From Siphonodentalium dalli (lineage: Eukaryota > Mollusca > Scaphopoda > Gadilida > Siphonodentaliidae): a stretch of DNA of 64,000 nt. Below the pieces are notes generated by a model. That model searched no databases, was not told the DNA's origin, and worked only from the letters and a program-made list of their open reading frames with translations. Each line of letters opens with the position of its first letter. Within the stretch, counting starts at the first letter, position 1. Shown here piece after piece: positions 49,831 to 62,288 of this stretch. Where the stretch lies: NCBI GenBank assembly GCA_032622095.1, contig CP136063.1:117200723-117264722 (forward strand). The letters are read 5' to 3'. Both the position numbers and the translations under genes were made by a program.

Positions 49831-51586
49831 GCGCAGTGTCGATACAAAATATAGAGCGTGTATTACTTGCGTATGTCTAACATATAAGCATGTGTAAAAT
49901 ACACAGGCTACCGGCATCTGACCGTATATACATGTAGGTGGTTTATGTCATATAGTTCTTTGGGTGACAACATTCAGTAGCTGTGTAAGCCACACGCACG
50001 GTCACCTTGTACGGATATTTATGCTTATCGCTTCTCTCTTTACGCGAACAGTGACCGTAGGTACCCTGGCTGGTGAGTATCGCTGGCCCGGATGCGCCTG
50101 GATTAAACTCACTTGGCGAATTGACCTCTGTCGAAAAGGGATGATTGCATACAGCATGCATAACTGTCATTTAACCGTTTCTATACTAAAGGTATATATT
50201 TGATTGGTCTATTATTCATCGGGAGGGGTTTTCACGAACACGAGCAGACGACAATGGCATTTTGTTGAACCGAGGGGACTACTCGTCAGTGACCATTTAG
50301 TAAAGAAACGGTTAATGGCTGGCATTTCTCAGTGTTGACGGATTTTGACATTTTGAGAAAGTTTATTATCCGAGTCAAAACAATGGCGCAGAGAAAGTTT
50401 GCCAATGGCAGCACTGAGGTCGACAATCTGATCTGGACTTAATTCTCATCTCGTTTGCTTGGATTTAGGGGGTGTTTAATGATACTCCAAATTTAGGGGG
50501 TGTTTAATTATACTCCAATAGTGGAGAAGTAGAAGAACCTTCGATGGACAGGTTTAGTTTGAACACTTCTTAAAACTTAACCCCCCCCCCAACAAGAACA
50601 AACGGACACTCCCTGATAAGAGGTCGTGCTAATTTTCTATGATGCTAGTGGCCATGTTGAATTTATATGATGCTAGTATCGTAAGACAAACTGATGTTGT
50701 TGAGAAGATACACCGTTCTTTTTTTAAGTTGTCATTTTCACGGCCTTTGGTTAATCTGAAATACTAGAGTGAAAGCCATTATTTTTTTTAAATATTTAAA
50801 TTATGATACTTTTGGTTGTTGCAAACATACCATAATAAAATATATTTTCCCGTCGTTTTGCAAATATCTGAGCAGCCATGAATAAAATATTTTAAAATAT
50901 ATGCGGTGTGTTCATGAATGGTACATGCAGACACTTGCTTTTTCTCAAATAGCCCGTATTATGTAAACACCAAAAATGACAACTGATTGTGGAACCAGCA
51001 TCATAGCAATTTAGCAGGACCCATCAAGTCCGCAGCCAGGGCAGTGAACCTGTTTTTGGCGTATATAGTTTTTTTCTCAGAGGATTCTTGTAGTCTATGG
51101 TATATTTATCAATAATTTTACGAGTGGACATCTGACACCCTTGAGCAATTTTAGATATTACCACAAATCCAAGATGGCCGCCACGAAAAACGATATAGCT
51201 TCCATAAATTGTGAAAAAGGAGTAAGGGAACTATGTTGATGCGATGTAACGTACCAGTTTGAGTCAATAGTGAATAGAGATCAAGAAAACATAAGGATTT
51301 CGGTAATTTTATACTCGAAAAATTAGCTAAATATTCCAAAATCGACAAAAAACCATCATTTTTGTTCCAATTTTTTTTTTTTTTTCGAAAATTGATTTCT
51401 TTTCAGTTGATTCATGTAGTCAATAGTGTCTATAGTCTGTTGAGTGTAAATAATCGTACTGAACTTCAAACATATTTGTATAACTTAAATTATTCCTCAA
51501 AATCGAAAATGGCCGCCTTCTTCAAAACAAGCTATTTTCGACACAATACCACCCAATAGCTCTGGAAAAAGTTTTTTGAACACTTT
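49831..51586. other. Intergenic; short 28-29-bp tandem duplication at 50463-50519
   Basis: atttagggggtgtttaatga + tactccaa is followed at once by a second copy with one change. No gene was recognised. Open frames such as 49964-50203 have no supporting features. Confidence 0.45.
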
Positions 51587-54016
51587 CACTGGGGGGAAAC
51601 TGTTTCACCAGAATCGATTCTATCGCTATTTCCGTTCCGACCCAATCGCTACATTTACTGATTCTTCAACCATTTTGAATGACAAAAATGTGAAAAATAA
51701 GGACAATATTCAGGAAAATTGTAAGTATATAGTTTTAAAATTGTTATCCACACATACGTCAATAGATCTAGATCCAGGAAACATTCGTTTCAATGTTCCA
51801 GGATGGAAACACTCTCCATATCACATATTAATGTTAATTTTACGTGATGATCAGTCATATTGTTTTGATAATTTTGCAAAACTTCATCTTAACCTTCGAA
51901 ATAGTATGAAACAAGAGAGGATATCGCCTGTTTCAATACGATTTATATAATATTTGATCATATAAGTTAAATCTTGACACATCAAACTATTTGAAAAAGT
52001 AAAAATCAATCAGTAAAACGCGTAATTGTAAAGTAACACGTGGGTTCCGACTCTATAATTTTTGGTTCCGACTCTTTCTCACACCAAATTGATAGGTTCC
52101 GGTTCGATTGCCAGTTCAATTGACACGAAATTACTCTGATTTTGAGACAGAGTAATGCTATAGTAATGGACATGTATAGCTTCAAAACTTATTTTGGACT
52201 CCGTTGAAGCTTATATATGTTTCTTGACTATTTGCGTCAAACATTTATACAGTTAAATTTCAACCGTAAGATCATCATTTGCAGATATCGTCTATAGTGA
52301 CACACTTATATCTCTCTATTTATCCAGAGAATCAGATGCCATTATTGCAAGAAGAAGTTTGCGTTGAGATATCTTGTAGATTCACATCCTGATGATGAAC
52401 CTGTTGTTATTTTATAGTGGGAGAAGATGACGTTGAGTCGTTGGATAGAAACCATAGATACAAAATCGTAATTTTTTTGGGTGCAACGGAAGAAACTGAG
52501 ACAGGGCGATGCAGAATTCGTGCTGAACGAAGAAAAAATGTCGCTTGAAGTTGTCTGCGGCAGAATTTCATCTATTACTAAGTCCATGCATGTGCCAACG
52601 TTTCAAAAAAGAACACGCCAGTGAATGATGTTCATGCCGGGAGGTCATTATTTACCGACACGATTGACTCCAATATGGATATAGATTGTTGCGATTCAGT
52701 TAAAGTGATATCTGCGACATTGGACGAGATAACTGGCCTCTTACCAGAAACAATACATCATTTAAACGATGTAGATAGGTTTACGGACTGGATGTCTTTT
52801 CTTCGACAATTAGCCTCGGGGACATTCCCGATAAATAATGTCTCTTTTCAGCTATTTCTAGATGTACGATTTGTTGAATCAGAGGGTGCAACAAGCATGC
52901 CGTTCTGGCAACAGACTATTTCAATCCGAATTCATTCGGTTTATTGGCGGGCCGAAATGTGCAGGGTTCCAGGATTGGGATAGTGCTGATACAAAAGATG
53001 ACTGAATTAATTTTGTGTGGCCCAGTTTAAAAACACTTAGGACAGAATTAAATTCTTCAGAGAGTGAATGCAACAAACCCGGAATCATTGGTCAAAATAT
53101 AGAACATTTCAAAAGTGCAGCCACAAACGATGTCTCGCGCGTATAAAATTTGTTTGGACGGGAAAAAGACTGCAATGGGCTTTGGGACACAGCTTCGAGA
53201 GGTTGATTTATTCGGGCACAACTTTGGCGGGAGTGCTGATTGCAGCCGGTGTGGTGAAGGTGTTTACTGAATTAAGTTCATCGCCGAACTCCATCCCATC
53301 AGGTCGACGGATAAATCAAGTAAGAACACAGACTCAACATCGCGCCACCGATTGCAGGATATATTATAAAGGGAAAAAATTCAAATAATGATATGAATTC
53401 AAAAGCCATAGACATCCAAAAGGACCATAATCTCATCGCACTATTCAATATACATTGGTGGCCATTTATGTTACCCGTTCTGTGCTGTAATTGTGTGTCA
53501 TAACTGAGCAGCCTGATAAAACAAACCGTCGATCGAATATAAACTGCGTCTTTAGAAGGACGATAGAATCGATCTAGAACATGAAAATCACAAATGAGTC
53601 GGACCATTTTTCACTATTTTTTACGGTTCATTTAGATTATTATTCTGCTGCGGGAATCTTGAGAGATGGTTTCGTTATACTCTGCCACCATCCTGGTATA
53701 CGCTCTGATCATTTCCGACTGGATTTACAGGCGAATAGACCAAATAGGAAATGCACACGTTCGAGTTGTATGGTCTACATGTGTGGATATATGCACGTAA
53801 CACAACATCGATTGCATAAATATTATTACTGAATGGCTATAAACCTTTCATACATCAATAATAATAGTTTAAAACTTAACTGTCATCTTTTTGTGAAAAT
53901 GGCGCCAAAAACTTTCTAGAAAAAATGAAAAAGTCGAAATGGAGTCGGATCTCAACGCCAATAAAGACGGAACAAACGGGCGATAGAATCGATCCTGGTG
54001 AAACAGTTTCCCCCAG
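51587..54016 (+). mobile_element. Segment with inverted arms around a decayed repeat-type gene
   Basis: 51587-51640 (cactggggggaaactgtttc, accagaatcgattctatcgc) is the near reverse complement of 53972-54016 (gcgatagaatcgatcctggt, gaaacagtttcccccagtg). The arms are about 2.4 kb apart and enclose the plus-strand pseudogene at 52321-53240. A third gatagaatcgat fragment lies at 53563-53574. The arms may be terminal repeats of a DNA transposon. I saw no clear target duplication. Confidence 0.65.
52321..53240 (+). pseudogene. Broken gene of an unnamed repeat-type protein (zinc-finger-like start, LFLDV and DGKK motifs)
   Basis: In plus-strand order across several frames: RCHYCKKKFALRYLVDSHP (C2H2-like spacing) at about 52329. 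Next is a frame at 52621-52983 with FLRQLASGTFPINNVSFQLF, LDVRFVESEGATSM and a short piece with WQQTISI. In another frame comes FIRFIGGPKCAGFQ, then a frame at about 53130-53225 with YKICLDGKKTAMGFG and REVDLFGHNFGG. Most of the pieces hang together as one protein only if several frameshifts and stops are allowed. From memory, LFLDV...SM-x-FW...DGKK...DLFGHE proteins are multicopy and unnamed in marine invertebrate predicted proteomes. I cannot name the family, and no catalytic triad is certain. Confidence 0.6.
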
Positions 54017-54248
54017 TGACGTTTAAGATGATTCAGATCACAGATGGACTTTTGTATTTCGTTCATCTAAATAAGATTCGGACGAAATGATTTTCCAGTT
54101 GAAAATATAGCAGTAAAATATTAGAAATGGATTTGACAACAGACAGACTCGTAAATGTTTAAATATATACATCGAAAGTTATGTGACATTCTTTGTTTTC
54201 AGTTTGTTTCGTTATTTTTGTTTACCGAACTGTCATCTGATCGATAAC
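54017..54248. other. Spacer between the two large remnants
   Basis: AT-rich sequence. I saw no terminal repeat of the next element. Confidence 0.35.
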
Positions 54249-57200
54249 TCATTCATCAACATCTGAATTTTGGTCAAACGTTTCAGCTAATTTCGTCTGT
54301 TCATTACAGCATGCAACAGTTGCCTTACAGGAGCAGAAAACAGTACATGCTAACCTAGACCCATTACAGCTGAACCTCGAAAATTTGCCCGGCGTGCGAG
54401 TGGAACACGAACATCTGATTAGTTTTATGATCTCGTCGGGTGCCAGTGTCACATTTGCCGGGACGGTTATCGGTTGCAAAGATTTCATTTGTTCGTCTCT
54501 ATCGAACCCATAGTCTGTTGGAACTAATTGTGGTGGATTTGGGCTGAGAGCATTTCTCCAGGTACAAGTCTGCAAATGGGCCCTTTTGAAATTTAGCTCA
54601 AATGATTCGGTTGTTGGTGGTAGAGTGCACAGCTTCTGTGCACTAGTTGCGCCCGAATTCCCTGTCTTTGCAATCCACATATTAATGCGGGCATCGGTCA
54701 TCGATGAGGACACAGAAGACCCAGAACACAAGGCTATAAATTGTATTGCTTCTGTCAAAACATCTGCCCAAATGGCCGATTCGTCGCCCAAATTATTCAA
54801 GGTAGAACCATTTTGCAATACTTTCAAAACTCGACCTTTACCTATGCCAAAACAACCAGCCACTGTATCACACACAGAAAGAGCATGTGCGGCTAGTAGA
54901 TTAGGTATGATATTCCGGTGTTTGTCCACAGTTGCCTTTATGTCCACACACGTCCGCCCGTGCACAAGGGTCTCCATTGTCATGGGCATGTTCAAACCAC
55001 AAGCAATATAAAAATGCAACAGAATAACATACACATCGGTGTCATCAGCCTATGCCAAAACAACCAGCCACTGTATCACACACAGAAAGAGCATTTGCGG
55101 CTAGTAGATTAGGTATGATATTCCGGTGTTTGTCCACAGTTGCCTTTATGTCCACACACATCCGCCCGTGCACAGGGGTCTCCATTGTCATGGGCATGTT
55201 CAAACCACAAGCAATATAAAAATGCAACAGAATAACATACACATCGGTGTCATCAGCAAGAACAACAACGCGCTTCCTTTCTTTGTATGCAACCATAATA
55301 GCCTGTTGGACGATGATGTTATCAGCCTCTTCGTGTGTTGTCGTCATGTCAGGTCTGTTCACCACCCTACCATTACTTATCTGTATTGGAGTTTTGTGTT
55401 GACCTGTTATTACCAACTTATGTTTAGATGTATTTTGTTGGGAAAAGACGGTGTCATTAACAGGCTGTTCGCAAATAATATTTATTAGTTGTGTCTTGTT
55501 CGGAATTACCGTCAAAGTAAGTTTTTGTGATGGTAACAATGAAGCGGCAGATAGCTTAAACTCCCGACAACAAACATTTGCACTTCTGTTGGCCCTAGTA
55601 GCACATTTGGTACTATATTCAACATATCTATCAAATACCAAATACACATCACCAGACAACAATTTCTGTCGTATGTGGTCTTTAAATTTATCGACAAAGT
55701 CCATCACAATAGCTTATCGTGTCTTGCTGGATGTTGGCCAATGGGGAATCTATAACAGAGCACATCCGTCGATCACAGTGCACGATGTACCTGCTGACTC
55801 AACCCGGCGTGTAGTTGATGCTACCATAGTCTTGTTTTTCAATACATATTTTGACTTCGGAATACGCATATCTCCTGCGTCATTGGATAGTGCTGTTGGT
55901 AGCGGGGATAACTCACGAGACAGCACGTTCTGCCCAATCACCCTACAATATATTAAGTTGGTGTCATATACATTTGTATCCCCAACTTTTATCACTTTCT
56001 TCGTGATGGCCATATCTGCACAGGCATAGATATGGCATGATAGAAGCCACCAGGTAGCTTTTGTTCAAATGTTGACATATTCTCATTTCCGAGCAATAAC
56101 ACTTTGTCAACATTTACACATATAGGGCCAATCCGACCTGTTGCAATGTTGATAATTGCTTCCGGATGATCGACTGGGTTCATTGGATCAATGCAGTTTT
56201 GCAGCTTGATTCGTATTCCTTCACTGTCCATTTTATTGCGACTTACTCTGGACTTGCCTTCCTCTTTATGGTTACACAGAGGTGTATCGCCGTTTGACTA
56301 TCTCTTAAATTAGATATACCGTCACTCGGGTATCCACAAGCATGCAGGCTAAGTGCCCATGTCTTCAGAGTTTCAGGTTTTAACGTTATGCCAATGATAC
56401 CTGATTTGCCATGTCCACATCTCATGAAAGTTGTCTCTATATACATGTCACTCCAGATACCATTCCAAAAAACATTGAAATGCCTCATCACATGCTCTCC
56501 CTTCATGAAATGGGCCAGAATATTCAACGGCAATGATTCCATCTGCCTTAGATAATACAGACCATACCACGCATAATTTCTATGTCGAGATATTTACTGC
56601 CACAAGATGCAGAGGCCAGTCACCTTCCCTTTCGGCTCGAACATAAAGCATCATGATGAACACGGGTTTCAGAGAAGCATCAACCCACATCTTGGTTGTG
56701 CGACTCTGTTCTGAAAGTTCATCCAACATGTCAGTCAGATCTTCTGTACACTTGAAGTCGTTGTTCTCGATCAGTTTCCGCATCAACTCTTCTGCCAATA
56801 AACGCATAGCCCTAATATTCATTGGAAATTTCTTCCCAACAAGCATCTTTGCGACACCACCAAAGACTGATTCTAATATTTCAGACAGTCCGGTATTTAC
56901 CATCAGTGTTCCAACTGAACCAAGAAAACTCATCAATAAATGCATGCCACCCAATCGAGGTACTAAGAAAGGGAAAGAGTCGGGATAAGTCCACAGCACT
57001 TGAACCACTATTTTATATAGTTGTTGGTCAGCCGTAAATAAAGTGTATGGTTTTCCCGCTTTTCCTGTCAACTGTTGTGCCTTCGTCATTGCAGTTATAA
57101 TAGTCTCCGGGTCTGCTGTGGGCATATCAATTAAGGGGAGATACACAGCTTTTGTTTTAGGTTGAGCTGATTCTCCAGATTCTCGGCAGAGCCTCGTGTT

Positions 57201-58870
57201 GTATCCGTTAAACTCAGGACAATTGTCTGAAACCACAACATCTTTCAAAAATGCGAAGTCAGTTTCAATTGCCCTACGTTCAGACATTACCATCCGACAG
57301 AGCATTTTGAGAGATGACACGTGCCTCTTCTTATACATGTCTGGCATTTCTGGTTTATGTGGACCATCAAAACTTACGACATCCAAATCATATTCGATCG
57401 GAGTTGCCATTTCCCCCTTTTTAATCCGTGGTATAGTTTGATGGGCAACGTCTGAGGAAGTTCCATCTGGTTGTGTCAGCAAACTGCCAGGGAATGGGGG
57501 CTTATCTTGCCATTTTGTGACGAGATGCCCGCATCAAAATTATCAGCTATTACTTGAATGTCTTTTGAATCGGATATTGAGGTGAGATCAGTATTTTCAG
57601 ATGCCATTATCGCTGCAGCTTTTTTGAATCTGAGAAACTCGTCATAGGTACATGTCACGCCAAAGTCCTGCATCGTGTTTGTCAGCTCTTTTGAATCTCG
57701 AAGAGCAACAGCCAAGCCCACTTGGAGGGGAGTCGGTATATTTCGTATTTCCGACGTTATAATATTGCCTATGAGAAGAGCTGGGAGTGTGTGATTCAAT
57801 TTTGGTGATAAACTTCCAAGAAATTCTAGAATGCTTCCACTGACACAGTTAGAAGTCTTTTCCAAATATATGTCAATGTCATATACGTGTTTGTTATGAT
57901 CAATTTCTTGGACTTCCTTACAAACAACCTTTTTCATAGTTCTTATTGCTGACTGTATATCCCCACCATCGGTATCTTTGACAATTCGGAGTACACTGTT
58001 CGCCCTACTCCTATATGATAGTATCGTAGCTATTCCGGGGGAAGAGAGAACAAGAAGTTCATCGACAAAGTACTCGACGATCTCCTTAACAAAAGAGTAA
58101 CGAGAAGGACTTGTTCCACCAAATTCTACATACATGCTATACAAATCTACAGAACTCCATGAGAGAGACTGGTCGTTTGACATAAATTTGATAACATGTT
58201 CATGGCTTCGGAATGCGGACCACAATCCCCAGACGTAATAGGTTTGTCTTGTTTCGATGTGGTCTCAATGTTTCTAGGAGACATAAACATGGAACGGCAG
58301 TCAGAGTGGTAGGGGGCATCTGCCGCATGCAGATCACTTACAGCACCACATACCCTAACGCTGACTTCACCTGCCTACTGTATTTGTCTTGTCTGAAATA
58401 GCAAACTGATAAGATCTGATCTTTAAACGATAAGGCTGACTTAGAGTGGTCGATTTGGCGACATATATAGGCTGGCCTCCATCTTGATGGGTTTTTAGGG
58501 TCAGTATTTACATTGCACAGGTCACCACAAAAAAGGCAGTGCTGTCTGAAATTGAAATCAACGTTCTGTGACAGCTTATACCTTTTTCTGGCGGAGCGTC
58601 CACCTCGGTGCCAACATTTTGTCTACCGAGAGCCCCTTTGACCTCTTTTGGGTGTACATATTTAATTAAGCAATATCTGTGGCACGTTATATCTATGGCT
58701 TGTTCACAAGCATAGCGCTGCTGAAGATTTATGTGAAGATCATCATTGTAGATCTTGCTGCATCTTATATGTTCTATGCGCTGTGGGCCAATTCTGATAT
58801 TTATTAATGGATCTTTGCGACTGGAATCCTCACAGTTAAGCACGCCGCCAAAGTAATAAATATTCGTCAT
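54249..58870 (-). pseudogene. Broken large repeat-type gene: Cys/His N-terminus, DQ-GGMH core, FEN1/XPG-like nuclease, CXC C-terminus
   Basis: Read on the minus strand. 58870-58400: ITCHRYCLIKYVHPKEVKGA and, in another frame, CLFCGDLCNVNTDPKNPSRW. About 58330: DLHAADAPYHSDCR. 58225-57476: SSVDLYSMYVEFGG, LSPKLNHTLPALLIGNIITS and GVTCTYDEFLRFKKAA. 57482-56580: SFDGPHKPEMPDMYKKRH, LFTADQQLYKIVVQVLW and PRLGGMHLLMSFLGSVG. 56580-56243: FWNGIWSDMYIETTFMR and GIIGITLKPETLKTWALS. 55707-55045: VYLVFDRYVEYSTK, TTHEEADNIIVQQAI, VVVLADDTDVYVILLHFY, then CDTVAGCFGIGKGRVLKVL. The last four are, in order, the metal-binding and helix-hairpin-helix landmarks of FEN1/XPG nucleases. 55034-54249 ends in CSCSTRTPGKFSRF and ACTVFCSCKATVACCNEQT, a tesmin-like CXC cluster. 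Frameshifts or stops lie near 58200, 57480, 56560, 56240, 56000, 55740 and 55045. It is dead, and probably mobile-element derived. Confidence 0.72.
54841..55256. repeat. 208-bp tandem duplication inside the nuclease pseudogene
   Basis: 54841-55048 and 55049-55256 are direct neighbours with only about three base differences (for example gagcatgtgcgg against gagcatttgcgg). The unit covers VYVILLHFY to FGIGKG. Since 208 is not a multiple of 3, the duplication itself breaks the reading frame. It is probably a late event in the life of this copy. Confidence 0.95.
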
Positions 58871-60306
58871 AATGCCAGATAGTGTGATGCGAGCAAAATG
58901 GTCGAAGTAAGAAAGAGCGAATTATATACAAGTAAACAGTATAGGGTCTACTAGATCGCATAGAAGTCAATCGAAGATAACTGCGAATTAGCGAGAGCAA
59001 AGTAAAAACACGTGCTCATTCGATGGCGGCTAAAGATTAAGCCGCTGATGATAAAGAGCGTTGTCGCGTCTTCGTGTCAACTGCAACAATTTGAAAACGC
59101 CCTTTATTTCGAATGTTAACACGCTACCACGAAGTCTGTCACGCGATGTTAGAAAACCTCTTTTTCTGCAGTAAAATGAAATGTCATATAGATAACAAAT
59201 ATCATCGAGTAAATGGGTCTATCACAATAGTCACATTGGCTGACGGGCTATATAGAAGATATACAGACGCGGTACGTGAAAAAGGGACAAACGCTCTTCA
59301 TTTCTAGTACACCGCAAACACAACTGACCACTTAATTGTCGAGTTGATGCCCGCAATATAAAATAGACATTAAGTATTCGGATTCCTATATGTTAGGCCG
59401 CTTATTTAATGTATTTGCGCATGTATATATATTCTCAGTCGACATTTTGCGCTTTTTTGGTGGGTATTTTTAAGGCTCCATAAAAACAATTGCTCAAGGC
59501 TGACAGCGGTCCACTCGTTTGTATCGTCTTATACAAGGACTGAACTGATAAAAACCGCTGAGAAATAAACTATATACGCGAAAAACAGGTTGAGGGCAAA
59601 CATGGCGTTTGGCTGCCGGACTATTATCGCAGCTAGATGATAGATCTTCAAAATCCTCGCATGTGGGGGTACTGGTAAAATTTAAGGTGGATGTATATAT
59701 GAATATCTGAAGTCAGTGGATTAAAAGGAAGTACCTGGAAGTCTGATATAAAAGGTAGTGCTGCAGCATGGCATATATTATAGTCAATAAGGGACGCCGC
59801 TCGACTTGTTACTGCCCCTAAACCGGTAAAACAGTATCCAATAATGCTCTTTGAGTTCTATCTTTTAAAGCATATTTAAAAGGGGACTTGAATCTATTGT
59901 AGTTGTTATTGAAATTGTGGCCATGAAGAGATAGATCACCTTTAACTATAACCCAAAGCAAATAATCTCGGATGCGTATATTAAATAATCTTGTTTGAAA
60001 TATATATTATTATTAATATTTCTTAATATATTAAGATTTGAGATCTCAAACATTAAGTATGATCTGCCCAACGGTGATATCTATTTATAGGTTTCCGCAA
60101 TCCGTATTCAGATCGACCTGACTTCTCTTGATCAATTGTGGCACATACAAGTTAGCGAGACTACAATACCAAATCTCGGGAACATCAAGGCCGGGTGTGT
60201 TGACAACCAATTTATCTTACAATTGACTCAACTTAATAACGAATATATTTAGCGTATGTCGTTTCGCGGACAAAATAGCACACCGCACAGGTGGCGTCGT
60301 AATAAA
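58871..60306. other. Intergenic, nothing convincing
   Basis: No terminal repeat of the upstream pseudogene could be identified here. The 64-codon frame at 59113-59307 has no family features. The sequence at about 59897-59945 resembles 43740-43800. Confidence 0.4.
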
Positions 60307-60757
60307 GGTTACAAGCAACTAATTGTATAGGGTTACGCTTCTTGAATTTGTGTAGGGAAACTCGAGTCAGCAAATTCTGGCTGCTGGTTGGTTGATTATC
60401 ATTGAGGGAAATTTCCCTAAGCGGGAACAGAAAATCATAGCCTACGTAAATCTGGCGATCATTTTTGTTAATGTTGCCATGAAGAGTCTGGTGGGGTTCC
60501 ATAGTTACGGAAGGGGTCTGGGTAATTTTAAACTGCTGATTATTGTGCAGTAAATGGGATAGTTGTGGAAATGCAAGATTATCGTTTGAAAAAAATACCG
60601 AAAAGAGCGCGTTTGTTGTCACAGACTGGTGTATCGGATGACGTTCTAAGGGACAATTGACCACGTGAAGTTCAAATAGGTTTAATCCATGGCTGGCGGG
60701 ACATATAGTTAACACTGTCCCCTATGGGAAAATAATTAGTTGTTTGTAACCTATAGG
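60307..60757. repeat. Segmental duplication, copy 1
   Basis: From ggttacaagcaactaatt to ataattagttgtttgtaacc. It matches 61579-62026 in the same orientation with scattered substitutions and small indels. The 160-codon minus-strand frame across it is broken in the other copy, so I call no gene. Confidence 0.9.
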
Positions 60758-61578
60758 CAGAAAATTCACATTTCTCAAAAATCGTTCAGGGCATGTAATT
60801 TGAAAGCACTGATAAACACAGTCTGTGTTGTTTTATCGAGCTATTGTATTTTTACGCTCTACCGACCCATTTTCAGATTATGCGAGACAATTATTAACTT
60901 CAACTTTTTGCGGAGTCGTCATTTTCGGAAAATCATCAATTTTGTGCACATGGGTGGACATTTAATGTTCAAAATAGCACGATCGAGGTGATGGAAGTTT
61001 CTCTAATAGGACTGCGACTCAAACTCCTGAAAAATACAGACAAATCATCGTCGGGTAGTGAAAGTTTGAAGTGGGTGTATTTAAAATCCAATTAAATATG
61101 GTATTGTTCAAAATGAGATAAATTCCTTAAGGCGTTTGGTAGATATATACGTAATTAGTTTTCAAAACTTATGTATATGCCTTTCTATCGTGTGTGTTAT
61201 GCGCGCGAGTCGGATATTACAAATTCAATTATTATGAAAAACCGTGAATTTTGGGTGTGGTCATAATATTCCCATTAGAGAGTGGATGGACAGGGACATG
61301 CGACACTGTGCAGTATATATGTCTATGACATGCATGACACGAGACATTAGTATCTTTTCTGCTAAAGTTTGCTTCCAGAGTTATCAGGGTGCTATTGTCG
61401 GTGTTATTTCTTACCAACAAAATTTGGTTCATTTTAAAACTGGGTATGTGGGTTAAAGGACCACTGGGAGACAATAGAATGTCCAATGACCCCTATATTT
61501 CAATTGTATCACAGAAAAGTTGTTATGTACAATTAGCGTGGTTTACACGATCAGAGTTCGATTTCCCTTATAAGTATA
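60758..61578. other. Spacer between duplicate copies
   Basis: No gene was recognised. Short frames on both strands at 61232-61486 look like composition effects. Confidence 0.4.
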
Positions 61579-62026
61579 GGTTACAAGCAACTAATTCTAT
61601 AGAGTTACGCTTCTTGAATTTGTGAAGGGAAACTCGAGAGTGCATAACAACAAAGCTGGCTGCTGATTGGTTGATTATCATTGAGGGGAATTTCCCTAAG
61701 CGGTAACAGAAAATCATAGCCTACGTAAATCTGGCGATCATGCTTGTTCAGGTGGCCATGAAGAGTCTGGTGGGGCACCTAAGTTACGGAAGGGGTCGTG
61801 GTATTTTTAAGCTGCTGATATTTGTGCAGTAAATGGGTAGCTGTGGAAATGCAAGATTATCGTTTGAAAAAAATACTGAAAAGGGCGCGTTTGTTGTCAC
61901 AGACTGGTATCGGATGACGTTCTAAAAATTGACCATTTGAAGTTCGAATAGGTTTAATCCATGTCCGGCGGGACACATAGTTGACACTGTCGCATATGGA
62001 AAATAATTAGTTGTTTGGAACCTAAA
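61579..62026. repeat. Segmental duplication, copy 2
   Basis: The same series of landmarks as copy 1: gttacgcttcttgaatttgt, ttggttgattatcattgagg, tagcctacgtaaatctggcg, gttgttgtcacagactggt and ggtttaatccatg. The start-to-start distance is about 1.27 kb. Confidence 0.9.
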
Positions 62027-62288
62027 GCGTCACTGCGAAGAACTACGCCATTAGCGATTCAGTCTTTCAAAATAGGCCCGTTTGTGAATACACGCTCAAC
62101 CATAACATTGCTGTTTTCGTATAATGTACCCATTTTTCAAGTGTATTTCGTAATTGCAGTTGCCACCGGCAATGTCAGTTGATTTGAAATGACACTATGT
62201 ATATGACCGATGCAGAAGAGAGAATAGCACAACATATGATCCACTCACGCATCGCTTATAGTGGGATAACTATAGATGCATCCTTATT

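Noticed and set aside
54586-56029. Plus-strand frames of 120-192 codons over the nuclease pseudogene
   Set aside because: They are antisense shadows. The minus strand carries the recognisable motifs throughout.
60233-60715. 160-codon minus-strand frame
   Set aside because: It covers duplication copy 1 only. The corresponding frame is broken in copy 2, and no protein family is recognised.
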